In this document: positions 62,690 through 64,000 of the stretch, piece after piece
Position numbering within the stretch: the stretch's first letter is position 1
How the letters are laid out: each line of letters starts with the position of its first letter
Source of the DNA: Streptomyces cellostaticus
Lineage (GTDB): Bacteria > Actinomycetota > Actinomycetes > Streptomycetales > Streptomycetaceae
DNA: 64,000 bases
NCBI RefSeq assembly: GCF_001513965.1
Contig: NZ_KQ948015.1
Span: 270,734-334,733 of the forward strand
Reading direction: 5' to 3'
The notes under the pieces: generated by a model
Databases searched by the model: none
What the model saw: the letters and a program-made list of their open reading frames with translations, nothing else
Told to the model about the DNA's origin: nothing
Translations under genes and position numbers: made by a program

Positions 62690-63790
62690 ATGGCTGACGC
62701 GCGGCATGAACGGCTCCGGCGCAGCGGCCTGGCCGCCGTGGAGATCTGTGCCATCGCCGCGCTGTACTTCGGCTCGGCCAAGGTGGGACTGCTCCAGCAG
62801 CTGGTGCGCGGCCAGGTCACCCCGCTGTGGCCGCCGAGCGGCATCGCGGTGGCGAGCCTGCTCCTGCGCGGCCGACGGGTCTGGCCCGGCATCGCCCTCG
62901 GCGCGTTCCTGGTCAACATCTCGCTGGGGCCGTCGCTCCTCGCCGTGCTCGCGATCGTGGCGGGGAACACCCTCGCCCCCGTCTGCTCGTACGTGCTGCT
63001 CCGCCGTACCGGGTTCCGCAACGAACTGGACCGTTTCCGGGACGCGCTCGCGCTGATCTTTCTCGGTGCGTTCACCGGGATGCTGGTCAGCGCGACGACG
63101 GGCACCGGGACCCTGCTCCTCGCCGGTGTGCTGAGCACCGGCGACTTCTGGCCGACCTGGTCGGTCTGGTGGACCGGCGACGCGATGGGCGTCCTGGTGG
63201 TCACGCCGGTCCTGCTCGTCCTGCGCTCGGCACGCTGGCCGAAGGACGCGCCGCCCCTCCGGTGGGTGGAGGGGCTGCTGCTTCTGGCAGCCATGGCCGG
63301 CATCGGTTTCGTCGAGACCGGTCGCACGCCGCTGCTGTTCCTCGGCTTCCCGCTGCTGATCTGGGCGGCCTTCCGCTTCCAGCTGGCCGCGGCCGCGCCC
63401 TGCGCCCTGGCCGTGTCGACCTTTGCGATCATCGCCGCTGCCCGGAGAACAGGCCCGTTCTTCGGGCAGGACCTGCTCACCAACATGATCACCCTGCAGG
63501 CATTCAACGCTTCTGCCGCGCTGACCGCGCTGGTGCTCGGGGCCGTCGTCAGCGAGCGGAACCAGACCCAGCGGGAAATCGCGCGAGCCTGCGGGCAGCT
63601 CGCCGGGATGGCGGCCAGGATCGCCACCGGCGACCACCGCCCCAAACTGCCCTATAGGGAGGGCGAGCAGGCCTACGGGGAGGACGAGAAGGCCTACGAG
63701 GAGGGCGAGAAGCCTTTTGGGGAGGGCGAGAAGGAAGAGCCGCGAGCGGACGGCCCGCCGACACGACAAAGGCCGTCTCCTCATCCCTGA
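62690..63790 (+). CDS. MASE1-domain membrane protein without an output domain
   Basis: A 366-residue protein whose first ~310 residues are a MASE1 sensory membrane domain ([54 protein letters not shown]). MASE1 normally precedes a histidine kinase, GGDEF or EAL domain; here only a charged tail follows, with a four-copy 7-residue Glu-rich repeat. GGAGG precedes ATG 62690. The stop lies inside the terminator of tRNA-Pro copy 3, which may mean the gene was truncated there. Confidence 0.85.
   Translation: MADARHERLRRSGLAAVEICAIAALYFGSAKVGLLQQLVRGQVTPLWPPSGIAVASLLLRGRRVWPGIALGAFLVNISLGPSLLAVLAIVAGNTLAPVCSYVLLRRTGFRNELDRFRDALALIFLGAFTGMLVSATTGTGTLLLAGVLSTGDFWPTWSVWWTGDAMGVLVVTPVLLVLRSARWPKDAPPLRWVEGLLLLAAMAGIGFVETGRTPLLFLGFPLLIWAAFRFQLAAAAPCALAVSTFAIIAAARRTGPFFGQDLLTNMITLQAFNASAALTALVLGAVVSERNQTQREIARACGQLAGMAARIATGDHRPKLPYREGEQAYGEDEKAYEEGEKPFGEGEKEEPRADGPPTRQRPSPHP
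63656..63735 (+). repeat. 21-base tandem repeats in the tail of the MASE1 gene
   Basis: Four imperfect 21-base units, each encoding a heptad such as GEDEKAY or GEGEKEE, run from about 63656 to 63735. The repeats are in frame, so copy-number change would not break the gene. Confidence 0.75.
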
Positions 63791-63801
63791 GAAGACGGCC
63801 T
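63770..63801 (-). terminator. Terminator after tRNA-Pro copy 3
   Basis: AGGCCGTCT (63770-63778) pairs with AGACGGCCT (63793-63801). It overlaps the last codons and stop of the convergent MASE1 gene, so it probably serves both. Confidence 0.75.
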
Positions 63802-63821
63802 CCGACCGGCATAAAAGCTGG

Positions 63822-63895
<74 letters not shown>

Positions 63896-64000
63896 ATGTC
63901 GTTTGACCTGGGGTTTCCCTGGTCGAAACGCGCAGGGAAACTCTACCGCACTCGGGTCGGTGGTCGCGCACCCGTTTCCGGGTTGACCTCGAGCTTGGTT

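Noticed and set aside
63656..63735. The 21-base repeats in the MASE1 tail as a CRISPR array
   Set aside because: Units are contiguous without spacers and encode an in-frame heptad. No CRISPR-like repeat-spacer pattern or cas gene was seen in the window.

Overview
The window looks like chromosomal DNA of a Streptomyces or close relative. Base composition is very GC-rich with strong third-position GC. GTG starts are common. The content is typical of the genus: LacI/GntR sugar regulators, a carbohydrate ABC importer without its own ATPase, two DUF574 methyltransferases, an ECF41 sigma factor, and SpoIIE-type and MASE1 signalling proteins. Identification is inferred from gene content; no ribosomal RNA or species marker is present.

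Layout. 1-3.8 kb: the 3' part of a TPR-CHAT protein and a LuxR-type ATPase regulator. 3.9-12.3 kb: a minus-strand sulfur/amino-acid unit (permease, ATPase, binding protein, GNAT, two LLM flavin monooxygenases) and a neighbouring glutathionyl-hydroquinone-reductase-like gene. Two very short ORFs, at 6690-6800 and 12112-12234, share a C-terminal H-I-D-L-x-R-V motif and read as leader peptides; they suggest attenuation control of both transcription units. 12.8-17.5 kb: a small secreted protein, tRNA-Pro(GGG) copy 1, an MFS efflux pump with a divergent TetR, an intradiol dioxygenase and small genes. 17.5-33.5 kb: cyclitol/inositol-like catabolism (two LacI regulators, two Gfo/Idh dehydrogenases, an Fe/2OG dioxygenase, an SDR, IolE-like, a sugar ABC importer, IolD), interrupted by an ECF41 sigma-MMPL pair. 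33.5-39.9 kb: a GntR regulator and a beta-galactoside uptake/GH42 operon.

39.9-46.9 kb is the accessory stretch. It holds eroded pieces of a trypsin-co-occurring/WD40 locus, a cynR-cynT-cynS cyanate module and a truncated alpha/beta hydrolase. Beyond these lie lower-GC orphan genes, a 1.5-kb IS with near-perfect ends that encloses a HEAT-repeat gene and a frameshifted IS5-family transposase, and a frameshifted integrase tail lying against tRNA-Pro(GGG) copy 2. This is the arrangement expected for the relic of a tRNA-integrating element.

47.0-64.0 kb is more ordinary: DUF309, cobF and cobK, a HAD phosphatase, a TauE/SafE permease, a thiolase/acyl-CoA ligase pair, a monoacylglycerol-lipase-like hydrolase, two DUF574 methyltransferases flanking a decayed HAD gene, and a glutamine-synthetase-like gene coupled to an amidohydrolase (a split FluG arrangement). 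These are followed by a NUDIX-like protein, a COG4705 membrane protein, a GAF-SpoIIE phosphatase, a MASE1 protein and tRNA-Pro(GGG) copy 3. All assignments come from reading the sequence and from memory of the families; no database search was run.
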